A stretch of DNA of 21,065 bases from BPGL01 sp035463115 (lineage in GTDB: Bacteria > Actinomycetota > UBA4738 > HRBIN12), in assembly GCA_035463115.1 (NCBI GenBank), contig DATHTO010000026.1, forward strand, positions 1 through 21,065, read 5' to 3'. Both the position numbers and the translations under genes were made by a program. The notes under the pieces are model-generated. The model made no database searches, had not been told where the DNA came from, and was given only the letters and a program-made list of their open reading frames with translations. Numbering within the stretch: the stretch's first letter is position 1; each line of letters begins with the position of its first letter. Below are positions 6,166-14,581 of the stretch, piece by piece.

Positions 6166-7548
6166 ATGTCCGACGCCTTCGACCTCGTCGTCGTCGGTGC
6201 GGGGACGGGTGGGTACTCGGCCGCGCTCCGTGCCGCCCAGCTCGGCCAGCGCGTCGCGCTGGTCGAACGAGACGACCGCATCGGCGGGACCTGCCTGATC
6301 CGCGGGTGCATCCCCACGAAGGCACTGCTGCAGTCCGCCGCGGTGCAAGACACCGTCGACCGCGCGAACGAGTGGGGCATCAAGGCCTCGGGCGAGCCCG
6401 ACTGGTCCGCGATCCGCGCCTTCGAGGAAGGCATCGTCGACAAGAACATCAAGGGCCTGACCGGTCTCGTGAAGGCACGCGGCATCGAGATCGTGCGAGG
6501 CGACGCCACCGTCGCGGCCGGGCCGTCGGTGCGGGTGGGCGATCGCACCCTCGAGGCCCCCGACGTCGTGATCGCGACCGGCTCGCGCCCGCGGATGCTT
6601 CCGGGCGTCGAGGTGACCGAGCGCGTCATCACGAGCGATCAGGCGTTGCGGCTCGATCGGATCCCGGCTTCCGCCGTGGTGATCGGGGCCGGCGCCGTCG
6701 GGCTCGAGTTCGCGTCGATGTACCGCTCGTTCGGCGCGGACGTGACCGTGCTCGAGGCGCTGCCGCGACTCGCGCCCCTCGAAGACGACGAGGTCTCGAA
6801 GGAGATCGCGCGCGCCTTCCGCAAGCGCGGCATCGCGACGGTCGCCGGCGCCTCGGTCCAGGGGGTCAAGGAGTCGGGCGACGGCGTCGACGTCACCTAC
6901 GAGGCCGACGGCACGACCCACACGGTCACGGCCGACATCTGCCTGGTCGCCACGGGTCGGGGGCCCGTCACCGACGGGTTGGGCCTCGAGGAGCTGGGCA
7001 TGTCGATGCACGAGAAGGGCTACGTGATCGTGGACGACGACCTGCGGACGAGCGTCGACGGGTTCTGGGCGATCGGCGACGTCGCCTCCACACCGCTGCA
7101 GCTCGCGCACGTCTCGTTCGACGAGGGCTACGCCGTCGCCGAACGGATCGCCGGCGAAGACGTGCCGACGATCGATTACACGCTCGTGCCGAAGGTCACG
7201 TACTGCTCCCCCGAGCTCGCGAGCGTCGGCCTCACCGAGGCGCAGGCCAAGGAGCGCGGGCTCGAGGTCGAAACGAAGAAGCTCGACTTCCTCGCGATCG
7301 GCAAGGCGAACATCGTCGGCGAGGGCGGCTTCGTGAAGGTCGTCGCCGAAGCGGGAGGTGGCCCGACGCTGGGCGTCCACATGATCGGCCCCCACGTCAC
7401 CGACCTGATCTCCGAAGCCGTGCTGATCACGGCGTGGGAGGCGACCCCCACCGACGTCGCGCGCTTCCACCATCCGCATCCGACCCTTTCCGAGGGCGTC
7501 GGCGAGGCGTTCCTGGCGCTCGCCGGCAAGCCCCTGCACTCCCCGTAG
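6166..7548 (+). CDS. lpdA: Dihydrolipoyl dehydrogenase (E3)
   Basis: A 460-residue FAD disulfide oxidoreductase that reoxidises dihydrolipoyl groups on E2 with NAD+. Seen: N-terminal FAD motif VVVGAGTGGYSAALRA (8-23), redox-active disulfide Cys43/Cys48 in GGTCLIRGC, the NAD-binding motif VIGAGAVGLEFASMY in the middle, the second FAD motif ending in WAIGDV, and the C-terminal active-site His438-Glu443 (HPHPTLSEGVGE). Length is typical. The ATG at 6166 is chosen because the protein then begins two to three residues before the FAD strand; the frame is open further left but that part overlaps the upstream lipoprotein gene. It heads the E3-E1-E1-E2-lipB operon, with 12 bases to the next gene. It probably also serves the second E1 pair at 14582-16575. 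Confidence 0.96.
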   Translation: MSDAFDLVVVGAGTGGYSAALRAAQLGQRVALVERDDRIGGTCLIRGCIPTKALLQSAAVQDTVDRANEWGIKASGEPDWSAIRAFEEGIVDKNIKGLTGLVKARGIEIVRGDATVAAGPSVRVGDRTLEAPDVVIATGSRPRMLPGVEVTERVITSDQALRLDRIPASAVVIGAGAVGLEFASMYRSFGADVTVLEALPRLAPLEDDEVSKEIARAFRKRGIATVAGASVQGVKESGDGVDVTYEADGTTHTVTADICLVATGRGPVTDGLGLEELGMSMHEKGYVIVDDDLRTSVDGFWAIGDVASTPLQLAHVSFDEGYAVAERIAGEDVPTIDYTLVPKVTYCSPELASVGLTEAQAKERGLEVETKKLDFLAIGKANIVGEGGFVKVVAEAGGGPTLGVHMIGPHVTDLISEAVLITAWEATPTDVARFHHPHPTLSEGVGEAFLALAGKPLHSP

Positions 7549-7560
7549 GAGAAGGAGATC

Positions 7561-8619
7561 GTGGCCACCGACGTACGCGACGCCTCCGCCCGCACCGCGG
7601 AACGGCCGCTGCCCGACGACCGGCTCAAGGAGGTCCTGTACCTCCTGAAGCTCGCCCGCTACTTCGACGAACGCATGGAGGCCCTCTACCGCCAGGGTCG
7701 GTTGCCCGGCGCGATCTACTCCGGTCGCGGCCAGGAGGGGACGCACGTCGGCGTGGCCTACGCCCTCGAGGACGACGACTCGCTGTTCCCCACGCATCGC
7801 GACCTCACGGCGCAGCTCACGAAGGGCCTCGACCTGAAGCGCGTGATGGCCCAGTTCTGGGGACGGATCGACGGCTACACGCGCGGTCGCGACGGGAACA
7901 GCCACATCGGTGACTGGCAGGGCAACAAGACGTTCACCGTGATGTCACACCTGCCGATCGCGTACCCCGTCGCGATCGGCGCAGCGTGGGCGTACCAGCG
8001 CCGCAAGGATCGGAACGTGGCGCTCGCGATCTGCGGCGACGGCGCGACGTCCAACGGCCGCTGGCACGAGTCGCTGAACTGGTCCGCGGTCTTCCGGCTG
8101 CCGGTCGTGTGGGTCGTGAACAACAACGGCTTCGCGTACTCGACGCCGAACAGCCGAGAGTTCCCGGTTCCGACGGTCGCCGAGCGCGCCTCCGCCTACG
8201 GGATGCCGGGGGTGCGCGTCGACGGCTCCGACGTGCTCGAGGTCTACGCCGCCGCGAAGGAGGCCGTCGACCGAGCGCGCGACGGAGGCGGCCCGTCGCT
8301 GATCGAGTCGGTGTCCCTCCGCTGGCGTGGGCACGCGGGGCACGACCCCGCGAAGTACGTTCCGAAGGAACTGCTCGACGAGCACGTGAACGACAAGGAT
8401 CCCGTCCGGATCTTCCAGGAGCGGATGCTCGAGTGGGGCGTCGTCACGAAGGAGGACCTCGACGAGCTGCAGTCGCGGATCGAGCGCGAGTTCGACGAGG
8501 GCTACGAGTTCGCGCTGAACTCCCCGTTCCCCGAGCCCGAGGACGCCTTCAAGGGGAACTGGACCGACGACGGGTACTGGACGAGCGAGCCGGGCCGCGG
8601 CGGCGGGACGGAGGCCTGA
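7561..8619 (+). CDS. 2-oxoacid dehydrogenase E1 component, alpha subunit (first set)
   Basis: A 352-residue thiamine-diphosphate enzyme subunit that, with the next gene, decarboxylates a 2-oxoacid and acylates the lipoyl arm of E2. The ThDP/Mg motif runs from GDG (159-161) to NNN (187-189). Other family marks are SGRGQEGTHVG (54-64), HRD (79-81) and DGNSHIGD (111-118). The region around RGHAGHDPAKYVP differs from classical pyruvate and branched-chain enzymes, so the substrate (pyruvate, branched-chain oxoacid or acetoin) is left open. The GTG start has AAGGAG just upstream. It lies 12 bases after lpd and one base before the beta subunit gene; a matched complex with E2 downstream is clear from context. 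Confidence 0.93.
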   Translation: MATDVRDASARTAERPLPDDRLKEVLYLLKLARYFDERMEALYRQGRLPGAIYSGRGQEGTHVGVAYALEDDDSLFPTHRDLTAQLTKGLDLKRVMAQFWGRIDGYTRGRDGNSHIGDWQGNKTFTVMSHLPIAYPVAIGAAWAYQRRKDRNVALAICGDGATSNGRWHESLNWSAVFRLPVVWVVNNNGFAYSTPNSREFPVPTVAERASAYGMPGVRVDGSDVLEVYAAAKEAVDRARDGGGPSLIESVSLRWRGHAGHDPAKYVPKELLDEHVNDKDPVRIFQERMLEWGVVTKEDLDELQSRIEREFDEGYEFALNSPFPEPEDAFKGNWTDDGYWTSEPGRGGGTEA

Positions 8620-8620
8620 C

Positions 8621-9670
<1,050 letters not shown>

Positions 9671-9729
9671 TCACGCGCGTGGCGCTGCCGGCGCGCGTGG
9701 ATCCGCGCGGCGCAGGGTACGGACCGACG

Positions 9730-9777
9730 ATGGGAGACCTGCTGGCTCGCTTGCCGGAAGAGGGAGTGTCGCGATGA
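9730..9777 (+). CDS. Possible 15-residue leader peptide overlapping the E2 start
   Basis: ATG at 9730 opens a 15-codon frame (MGDLLARLPEEGVSR) whose TGA overlaps the E2 ATG as ATGA. It lies in the only wide gap of the operon. No clear ribosome site precedes it, and the stop overlap could be chance. The frame contains the E2 Shine-Dalgarno sequence AGGGAG, so its translation could couple to E2. Low confidence. Confidence 0.22.
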   Translation: MGDLLARLPEEGVSR

Positions 9778-11255
9778 CGTCGATCCAGATGCCACAGCTC
9801 GGCGAAACGATCGTCGAGGGCACGATCCTCAAGTGGCTGAAGAAGGAAGGCGAAGCGGTCGACCGCGACGAGCCATTGTTCGAGATCTCCACCGACAAGG
9901 TCGACACCGAGGTCCCGTCGCCGGTCGCGGGCACGTTGACGAAGATCATCGTCGCGGAGGGCGAGACCGTGCCGGTCGGGACCGAGCTCGCCGAGATCGA
10001 CGGTGCGGGCGGCGGCGCCCAGCCGGCGAGCGACGAGCAGACGCAGGCCGCTTCCGACGGAGCCGGCGCAGCGACGTCGGAAGACGGCGAGAGCGACGCC
10101 ACCTCGCCGGAGGGCGGCGCCCAGGCAGCGGCCCCCGCGTCGAGCGATGGGGCGACCGATCGAGGCTCCGCCGCCGAGACGCCAGGGGTCGAACCGTCGA
10201 CGGCGTCGGCGGAGGCGACCGGCGTCGCGACCGCGTCGCCGGAGCCCGCGACGGCCGCCGCCGCGACGGCGAACACCCCGACGCCCGCGCCGCAGCCGTC
10301 CAGCGGGGGCGGGAGCTCCCCGGCGACCGCCGACGGAGGTCCGCGGTCGCAGATCCTGTCCCCCGTCGTCCGCAAGCTCGCGCAGGAGCACGGCATCGAC
10401 CTGTCGACGGTCCGCGGGACGGGAACGGGCGGCCGCATCACCCGGAAGGACGTCGAGGCCGCCGTCGCGTCGGGAGCGCAGCCGGCGACGCCCGCAGCCG
10501 CACCCTCGGGAGCGGCGCTCCGATCGGTGCCCGCCGCGGCCTCGGCCGGCGAGGGCATGGAGTCGGAGCCGCTCAGCCACATCCGCAAGGCGATCGGCAA
10601 GCACATGCTCGCCTCGGTGAACGAGACGGCCCGCGCCTGGACGCTCGTCGAGGCGAACGTCGAGCACCTCGTCCGGCTCCGCGAGCGCACGAAGGACGCC
10701 TTCGCGGAACGCTACGGCGCGAAGCTCACCTATCTGCCGTTCGTCGTCCGGGCGACGATCGACGCGCTCCAGGCGTTCCCGACGGTGAACGGGCGGATCG
10801 ACGGTGACAACGTGATCCTGCACCGGTACGTGCACATGGGCATCGCCGTCAGCTACGACGCCGGCCTCATCGTGCCGGTGATCAAGGGCGCCGACGGCAT
10901 GAACACCGTCGGGATCGCTCGGGCGATCGCGGACCTCGCGGCGCGGGCCCGGTCGCACGAGCTTCGGCCCGACGAGGTGCAGGGCGCGACGTTCACGATC
11001 ACGAACCCCGGGCCGTACGGTTCGCTCGCGAGCGTGCCGATCATCAACCAGCCGAACACGGGGATCCTCTCCCTCGACGCGATCCAGAAGCGGCCGGTCG
11101 TCGTGGAGGGCGATGCGATCGCCGTCCGCCACATGGTGAACATCTCGATGTCCTGGGACCACCGGCTGATCGACGGTGAGATCGCGACGCGGTTCCTCGC
11201 GCGCGTGAAGCAGAACCTCGAGTCGTGGGACTTCGCCGAGGATCTCGGGCTCTGA
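9774..11255 (+). CDS. Dihydrolipoamide acyltransferase (E2) of a 2-oxoacid dehydrogenase complex
   Basis: A 493-residue protein with the full E2 layout. One lipoyl domain (about 2-77) has the lipoylation site Lys42 in TDKVDTEV. A long flexible linker (about 78-192) is rich in Ala, Ser, Thr, Pro and Gly. The peripheral-subunit-binding domain (about 194-232) reads SPVVRKLAQEHGIDL, then GTGTGGRITRKDV. The catalytic acyltransferase domain (about 263-493) ends in SWDHRLIDGEIATRF with His463 and Asp467 of the HRxxDG site; Leu-Ile replaces the more usual Val-Val. It moves acyl groups from the E1-charged lipoyl arm to CoA and builds the complex core. AGGGAG precedes the ATG at 9774. It is the only E2 in the window, although there are two E1 pairs. 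Acyl specificity is not readable by eye. Confidence 0.95.
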   Translation: MTSIQMPQLGETIVEGTILKWLKKEGEAVDRDEPLFEISTDKVDTEVPSPVAGTLTKIIVAEGETVPVGTELAEIDGAGGGAQPASDEQTQAASDGAGAATSEDGESDATSPEGGAQAAAPASSDGATDRGSAAETPGVEPSTASAEATGVATASPEPATAAAATANTPTPAPQPSSGGGSSPATADGGPRSQILSPVVRKLAQEHGIDLSTVRGTGTGGRITRKDVEAAVASGAQPATPAAAPSGAALRSVPAAASAGEGMESEPLSHIRKAIGKHMLASVNETARAWTLVEANVEHLVRLRERTKDAFAERYGAKLTYLPFVVRATIDALQAFPTVNGRIDGDNVILHRYVHMGIAVSYDAGLIVPVIKGADGMNTVGIARAIADLAARARSHELRPDEVQGATFTITNPGPYGSLASVPIINQPNTGILSLDAIQKRPVVVEGDAIAVRHMVNISMSWDHRLIDGEIATRFLARVKQNLESWDFAEDLGL

Positions 11256-11259
11256 CGAC

Positions 11260-11973
11260 GTGACGCACGCGGCGTGGATCGTCCGGCCGGACGGCCCCGT
11301 GGACTACGACGCCGCGAACGAGGCCATGCACGACCTCGCCCGGCGTCGGCTGGCAGACGAGGTGCCCGACACCATCATCACCCTGGAGCATCCGCCGGTC
11401 TTCACCGCCGGGCGCCGAGCGAAGCGCGACGAGCTCGTGTGGTCCGAGGAGGACGTCACCGAACGCGGCGGCCTCGTCCGGGCGATCGACCGGGGCGGCG
11501 CCTACACGTTCCACGGCCCCGGCCAGCTCGTCGGGTATCCGATCCTGGACCTCGGTGGATCGCCGGATGCCGGAGCGTACCTCCGCGCGATCGAGGAGGT
11601 CGTGATCCGAGCCGCCGCCGACGTCGGCATCGCGCTCGAGCGGCGCGACGACGTGCAGACCGGCGTGTGGCGAGGCGACGACAAGGTCTGCGCGATCGGC
11701 GTGCGGCTGTTGCGGACGCGCGTGACGCTGCACGGCTTCGCGCTCAACTGCGACACCGATCTGTCGTGGTTCCGGGGGATCGTCGCCTGCGGGCTGCCGC
11801 AGCACGGCGCCACGTCGTTGACGGAGCTGGCCGGTCGGCGCATCCGCGTCTCGGAGATGCGACCGATCGTCGAGCGGCACCTCGCCGAGGTGTTCGGGCT
11901 CGCGTTCGAGCCGGCGCCCGCGGCCGTCACACGCGCCTTCCGACGGGCCGAACGCGCGATCGACGTCGCGTGA
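11260..11973 (+). CDS. lipB: Lipoyl(octanoyl) transferase LipB
   Basis: A 237-residue enzyme that moves octanoyl from acyl-carrier protein to lipoyl domains, the first step of lipoate synthesis. Family marks: LEHPPVFTAGRRAKRDEL (42-59), RGGAYTFHGPGQLVGYPILDL (78-98; the common form is RGG-TYHGPGQ), Lys142 in DKVCAIGVR, and catalytic Cys177 in IVACGLPQHGATSL. Length is typical. The GTG start is 4 bases after the E2 stop, so LipB is made together with its substrate protein E2. Its partner lipA is about 7.5 kb away on the same strand. A strong hairpin follows the stop. Confidence 0.96.
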   Translation: MTHAAWIVRPDGPVDYDAANEAMHDLARRRLADEVPDTIITLEHPPVFTAGRRAKRDELVWSEEDVTERGGLVRAIDRGGAYTFHGPGQLVGYPILDLGGSPDAGAYLRAIEEVVIRAAADVGIALERRDDVQTGVWRGDDKVCAIGVRLLRTRVTLHGFALNCDTDLSWFRGIVACGLPQHGATSLTELAGRRIRVSEMRPIVERHLAEVFGLAFEPAPAAVTRAFRRAERAIDVA

Positions 11974-11977
11974 CCCA

Positions 11978-12004
11978 CGGCGGCGATCCCGGCCGTCGCC
12001 GCCG
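11978..12004. terminator. Hairpin terminator between convergent lipB and methyltransferase genes
   Basis: Perfect 9-base arms CGGCGGCGA (11978-11986) and TCGCCGCCG (11996-12004) with a 9-base loop lie four bases after the lipB stop and between convergent genes. Its position suits a bidirectional terminator. No T-tract is present, as is common in GC-rich actinobacteria. Confidence 0.65.
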
Positions 12005-12030
12005 ATCAGGGACGCTGTCCGGCGAACGTC

Positions 12031-12777
12031 CTACGCGTCGGCGACGAGCGCGTACCGCGGAAGGTGCTCGAGCCAGCCGAGCGGCCACGGCTGCTGCAGG
12101 CGACGCGCCCACTCGACGTCGCGGAGGCGGCGGATGCGTGCGCCGCGCCATCCGGCGTCGTGCACGAGATGCACGAGTGGCTCGGGCGACGGCAGCCGAG
12201 ACAGCGGGAGCCGCGCGAGGATCTCTTCGGGGTAGGGCGCATGGTGGTCGTCGGGGACGCCCGTCAGCGAGCGAATCATCGACGCCGCCCGGTGCTGCGC
12301 CTTCGCGACGAGATCCTGCCGCCCGAAGATCGCCTCGAGCAAGACGAGCCGACCTCCCGGCGTGACGCGCCGCCACGCGCTGAGCGCGGCGAGCGGATCG
12401 GGCAACGTCCACAGGACGTGGCGTTCGATCACCGCGTCGAACGGCCCGTCTGGCGGTTCCGCGGCCGACCCGACGACGAAGGTCAGATCGAGACCGCGCG
12501 CGTCGGCCTTCGCGCGCGCCCGGTCGAGCATGCCCGACGACAGATCGATCGCCGTGACCTCGTAGCCGAGCTCGGCGCCCAGCAGCGCGAGGGCGCCCGT
12601 GCCGGCGCCGGCATCGAGCACCCGGGCGGGCGGTTCGGGGAGGGAGCCACGGAGCGCGGCACGCCATGCCGCCGCCTCGACGGGATCGGTCACCGCGTGT
12701 CCGGGCGAGCGGTCGTACGTCGCGCTGTCGCGGTCCCAGTAGTCCCTGATCGTGTCGTGCACGTCGCCCATGTGCAT
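12031..12777 (-). CDS. Class I SAM-dependent methyltransferase, substrate unknown
   Basis: A 248-residue protein with a Rossmann-type SAM-binding fold. Motif I is VLDAGAGTGALALLG (53-67), the ribose-binding acidic residue is Asp78 (VTAIDLSSGMLDRAR), and FDAVIERHVLWTLPDP corresponds to the post-motif II segment of the UbiE/methyltransferase-11 type. The N-terminal IRDYWDRDSATYDRSPGH is the usual entry helix of small-molecule methyltransferases. The substrate cannot be predicted. The ATG at 12777 overlaps the TGA of the upstream PH-like gene as TGATG, so translation is coupled; a second ATG two codons on (12771) is also possible. It is the last gene of its operon and ends at the hairpin shared with lipB. 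Confidence 0.88.
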   Translation of the reverse strand: MHMGDVHDTIRDYWDRDSATYDRSPGHAVTDPVEAAAWRAALRGSLPEPPARVLDAGAGTGALALLGAELGYEVTAIDLSSGMLDRARAKADARGLDLTFVVGSAAEPPDGPFDAVIERHVLWTLPDPLAALSAWRRVTPGGRLVLLEAIFGRQDLVAKAQHRAASMIRSLTGVPDDHHAPYPEEILARLPLSRLPSPEPLVHLVHDAGWRGARIRRLRDVEWARRLQQPWPLGWLEHLPRYALVADA

Positions 12778-13253
12778 CAGTGTGACGGACGGACGCGTTC
12801 GATGCCGTCGTCGATGGCGGCGGCGAGCGGCTCGGGATCACGCGACCCGATCACGACGCGACGGTCGCCACGCAGCCGGAGGTCGACGCCCAGGTCGCCG
12901 GCGATCGAGTACGCCCATCCTCCACGCCAGCCCCATCGGATGCCCCATCCGCCGAACTCGCGGAGGGGGTGGTACCGGACCGCCTCGGCGGCTTCGACGT
13001 CGCCGAGCGCGATCGTGCGTCGCCACAGCGGGAACCACCGGATCTCGATCCGATCGTCCAGCACGGAGGCCTCGAGGCGAGCCGCCGTCGCGAACGCGAC
13101 CACCGCGGCGACGGCCACGGCGACGGCGGTCGCGCCGGTCGCGTCACCGAGCCCGACACCCACCCATCCGACGACGGCTGCGCCGACGCCGGCGGCGACG
13201 ACGCGCCACGCCCGTGGCACGCGCTGGACCTGCCGGAAGACCTCCGCTCGCAC
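12777..13253 (-). CDS. Small membrane protein, two TM segments plus bacterial PH-like domain (DUF6141-like)
   Basis: A 158-residue protein if begun at GTG 13253. Two hydrophobic segments (about 16-36 and 41-58) form a membrane hairpin. The cytosolic part (about 62-150) resembles bacterial PH-like proteins: ASVLDDRIEIRWFPLWRRTIALGD-type strands, then YHPLREFGGWGIRWGW, SIAGDLGVDL and VVIGSRDPEPLAAAI, which I recall from DUF6141-type proteins (from memory, not searched). The function is unknown. The start is placed just after the thioredoxin-TPR stop (5 bases away) because the frame further upstream runs inside that gene. Its stop overlaps the methyltransferase start. Confidence 0.75.
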   Translation of the reverse strand: MRAEVFRQVQRVPRAWRVVAAGVGAAVVGWVGVGLGDATGATAVAVAVAAVVAFATAARLEASVLDDRIEIRWFPLWRRTIALGDVEAAEAVRYHPLREFGGWGIRWGWRGGWAYSIAGDLGVDLRLRGDRRVVIGSRDPEPLAAAIDDGIERVRPSH

Positions 13254-13258
13254 GACGG

Positions 13259-14059
13259 TCAGAACAGCGCGGCGGTGAGCTTCCGCCGGTATTCGCCGAC
13301 GAGCTCGTCGTCGTCGCCCAGCGCGGCGAACACCGTGACCATGGCCTGGCGCGCAGCGTCGCGATCGTCGGGCAGGGCGCCGAGCATCCCGTCGAGCGCC
13401 TCGCGCCAACCGCCCGTGGCGGCGAGCCGCTTCGCCGACGCAAGCGTCCCGTTCGCCGGTTCGTCGGCCCACTCACGGACCTCGATCGTCGCGTGCACCG
13501 CCTCGGCCTCCGGGTCCGGCAGGTGCTGCATCACGAGCGGCCGGGCCTCGTCGATGTCGCCGCGGGCGACGAGCACGCGGGCGAGGCCGAGGGCGGCATC
13601 TCGGTTCTTCGGATCCTTCTCGAGCGCCTCGCGGAACCCCGACTCGGCGGCGTCGAGATCACCCGTCTCGGCCTCCGCTTCGGCCTCGGCGGCGTCGATG
13701 TCGGCCTCGCTCGGAAGGAGCTGGTCGACGAACGCGTTGACCTCGGATTCGGGGTAGGCGCCGATGAACATGCTGACCGGCTGGCCGTCGCGGAACGCCA
13801 CGACCGTGGGGATGCCTTGGCTCCGCACCGCTTGCAGGAGCGCCTGGCCCACGCCGTTCGCGTCGACGTCGAGCTTCGCGAGCAGGAACGCGCCATCGCG
13901 CTCGTGGGCCACCTTCTCGAGGATCGGGCCCAGGGTTCGGCACGGGCCGCACCAGGCCGCCCACATGTCGACGACGACGGGCTTGTCCTTCGAGCCTTCG
14001 ATCACGACCTGTTCGAAGGTCGCATCCGTCACGTCGACGACGTTCGTCGTCGTAGCCAT
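13259..14059 (-). CDS. Thioredoxin-TPR protein, CnoX/YbbN-like
   Basis: A 266-residue protein. The N-terminal thioredoxin domain (about 8-118) keeps an intact redox motif WCGPC (Cys37, Cys40) and the cis-proline loop GIPTVVAF. The C-terminal half (about 125-266) is Ala/Glu-rich, helical and TPR-like (LDAAESGFREALEKDPKNRDAALGLARVLV), as in E. coli CnoX, a holdase that protects proteins from over-oxidation and passes them to GroEL. E. coli CnoX has lost one cysteine; this protein retains both and may be a true oxidoreductase. The ATG at 14059 (MATTTN) is preferred, with GAGAGGAA upstream; the basic Arg-rich extension to 14110 is unlikely to be translated. It is followed closely by the PH-like and methyltransferase genes, probably one operon. 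Confidence 0.88.
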   Translation of the reverse strand: MATTTNVVDVTDATFEQVVIEGSKDKPVVVDMWAAWCGPCRTLGPILEKVAHERDGAFLLAKLDVDANGVGQALLQAVRSQGIPTVVAFRDGQPVSMFIGAYPESEVNAFVDQLLPSEADIDAAEAEAEAETGDLDAAESGFREALEKDPKNRDAALGLARVLVARGDIDEARPLVMQHLPDPEAEAVHATIEVREWADEPANGTLASAKRLAATGGWREALDGMLGALPDDRDAARQAMVTVFAALGDDDELVGEYRRKLTAALF

Positions 14060-14098
14060 CGTTCCGCGTTCCTCTCGTCTCGTCCGTTCCGTCCGGCG

Positions 14099-14170
14099 GG
14101 GCCGCGCCACGCTCCGGCGCGGCCCACCCGTGGAACGCCGGCCCGGGCGTCGCTGTTCCCCGGGCCGGCG
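14099..14170 (-). terminator. Twin perfect hairpins after csoR
   Basis: Two strong inverted repeats fill the gap between csoR and the thioredoxin-TPR gene. CGCCGGCCCGGG (14136-14147) pairs perfectly with 14159-14170 around an 11-base loop, just 11 bases past the csoR stop. GGGCCGCGCC (14099-14108) pairs perfectly with 14116-14125 around a 7-base loop. Tandem hairpins at this spot suggest that csoR transcription ends here and the downstream genes have their own promoter. Confidence 0.65.
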
Positions 14171-14181
14171 CGCCGATGCGT

Positions 14182-14457
14182 TCAGCGACCTGCGAACCTC
14201 GCCACCGCGGCCATCAGCTCTTCCACCTTCTCACGCCCGTCTCCCTGCTCGATGCTGTCGGTGACGCAGTGGCGGACGTGGTCGTCCAGCAGTCCCATCC
14301 CGACGGCGCGGAGGGCCGCGACGACGGAGTTCAGCTGGGTCAGCACGTCGATGCAGTACTGGTCCTCGTCAATCATGCGCTGGAGCCCTCGCACCTGCCC
14401 CTCGATCCTGCGCAGGCGCTTCTGCAGCTGCTCCTTCTCCATCGCGTAGCCGCTCAT
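14182..14457 (-). CDS. csoR: CsoR-family metal-sensing repressor, copper-type
   Basis: A 91-residue all-helical DUF156 protein, normal length. The Cu(I) ligand set of CsoR is present: Cys35 (QYCIDVL), His60 and Cys64 (DDHVRHC), corresponding to Cys36-His61-Cys65 of M. tuberculosis CsoR. RLRRIEGQVRGLQRM is the conserved DNA-contacting helix. In the family, apo-CsoR represses and Cu(I) binding releases DNA. The ATG at 14457 has GGGAGGA upstream. No copper ATPase or chaperone gene is next to it, which is unusual; instead it is divergent from a 2-oxoacid dehydrogenase E1 operon. A good CsoR-type operator overlaps its own -10 box. Copper sensing is inferred from the ligand pattern; other CsoR homologues sense sulfane sulfur or other metals. 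Confidence 0.92.
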   Translation of the reverse strand: MSGYAMEKEQLQKRLRRIEGQVRGLQRMIDEDQYCIDVLTQLNSVVAALRAVGMGLLDDHVRHCVTDSIEQGDGREKVEELMAAVARFAGR

Positions 14458-14495
14458 GCGTCCTCCCGGGACGGCGTTCCGCCTCGAACGGGAGG

Positions 14496-14515
14496 AGTAT
14501 ACCCCGGGGGGGTAC
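14496..14515 (-). promoter_or_regulatory. csoR promoter -10 overlapped by CsoR-type operator
   Basis: The plus strand reads GTATACCCCGGGGGGGTAC (14497-14515), with TACCCC and GGGGTA half-sites around a 3-base centre, matching the known G-tract palindromes of CsoR-family operators. On the minus strand the same bases give TATACT (14501-14496), a near-ideal -10 box about 32 bases from the predicted leader start to the csoR ATG. Autorepression follows naturally. The operator is also about 55 bases upstream of the divergent E1 promoter. Confidence 0.75.
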
Positions 14516-14554
14516 GCCCGACGGTCGCTGACAGCTCGGAGCACGAGACCGACG

Positions 14555-14560
14555 TAGACT
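14555..14560 (+). promoter_or_regulatory. -10 box of the second E1 operon
   Basis: TAGACT lies 21 bases before the GTG of the second E1 alpha gene, giving a leader of about 15 bases that contains the GGGAGG ribosome site. CTGACA at 14528-14533 resembles a -35 box, but the 21-base spacer is too long for confidence. Confidence 0.45.
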
Positions 14561-14581
14561 CGCCGGCGTGGGAGGTCCGCG

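Noticed and set aside
3297..6632. A 1111-codon open frame on the minus strand
   Set aside because: It is antisense to the response regulator, kinase, lipoprotein and lpd, with no domain signature; long antisense frames are common at this GC content.
14060..14110. Basic N-terminal extension of the thioredoxin-TPR protein
   Set aside because: The Arg-rich leader overlaps a hairpin after csoR and is not part of the thioredoxin fold; the ATG at 14059 is the better start.
14528..14533. CTGACA as a -35 box for the second E1 operon
   Set aside because: The spacer to TAGACT is 21 bases, too long for a standard promoter.
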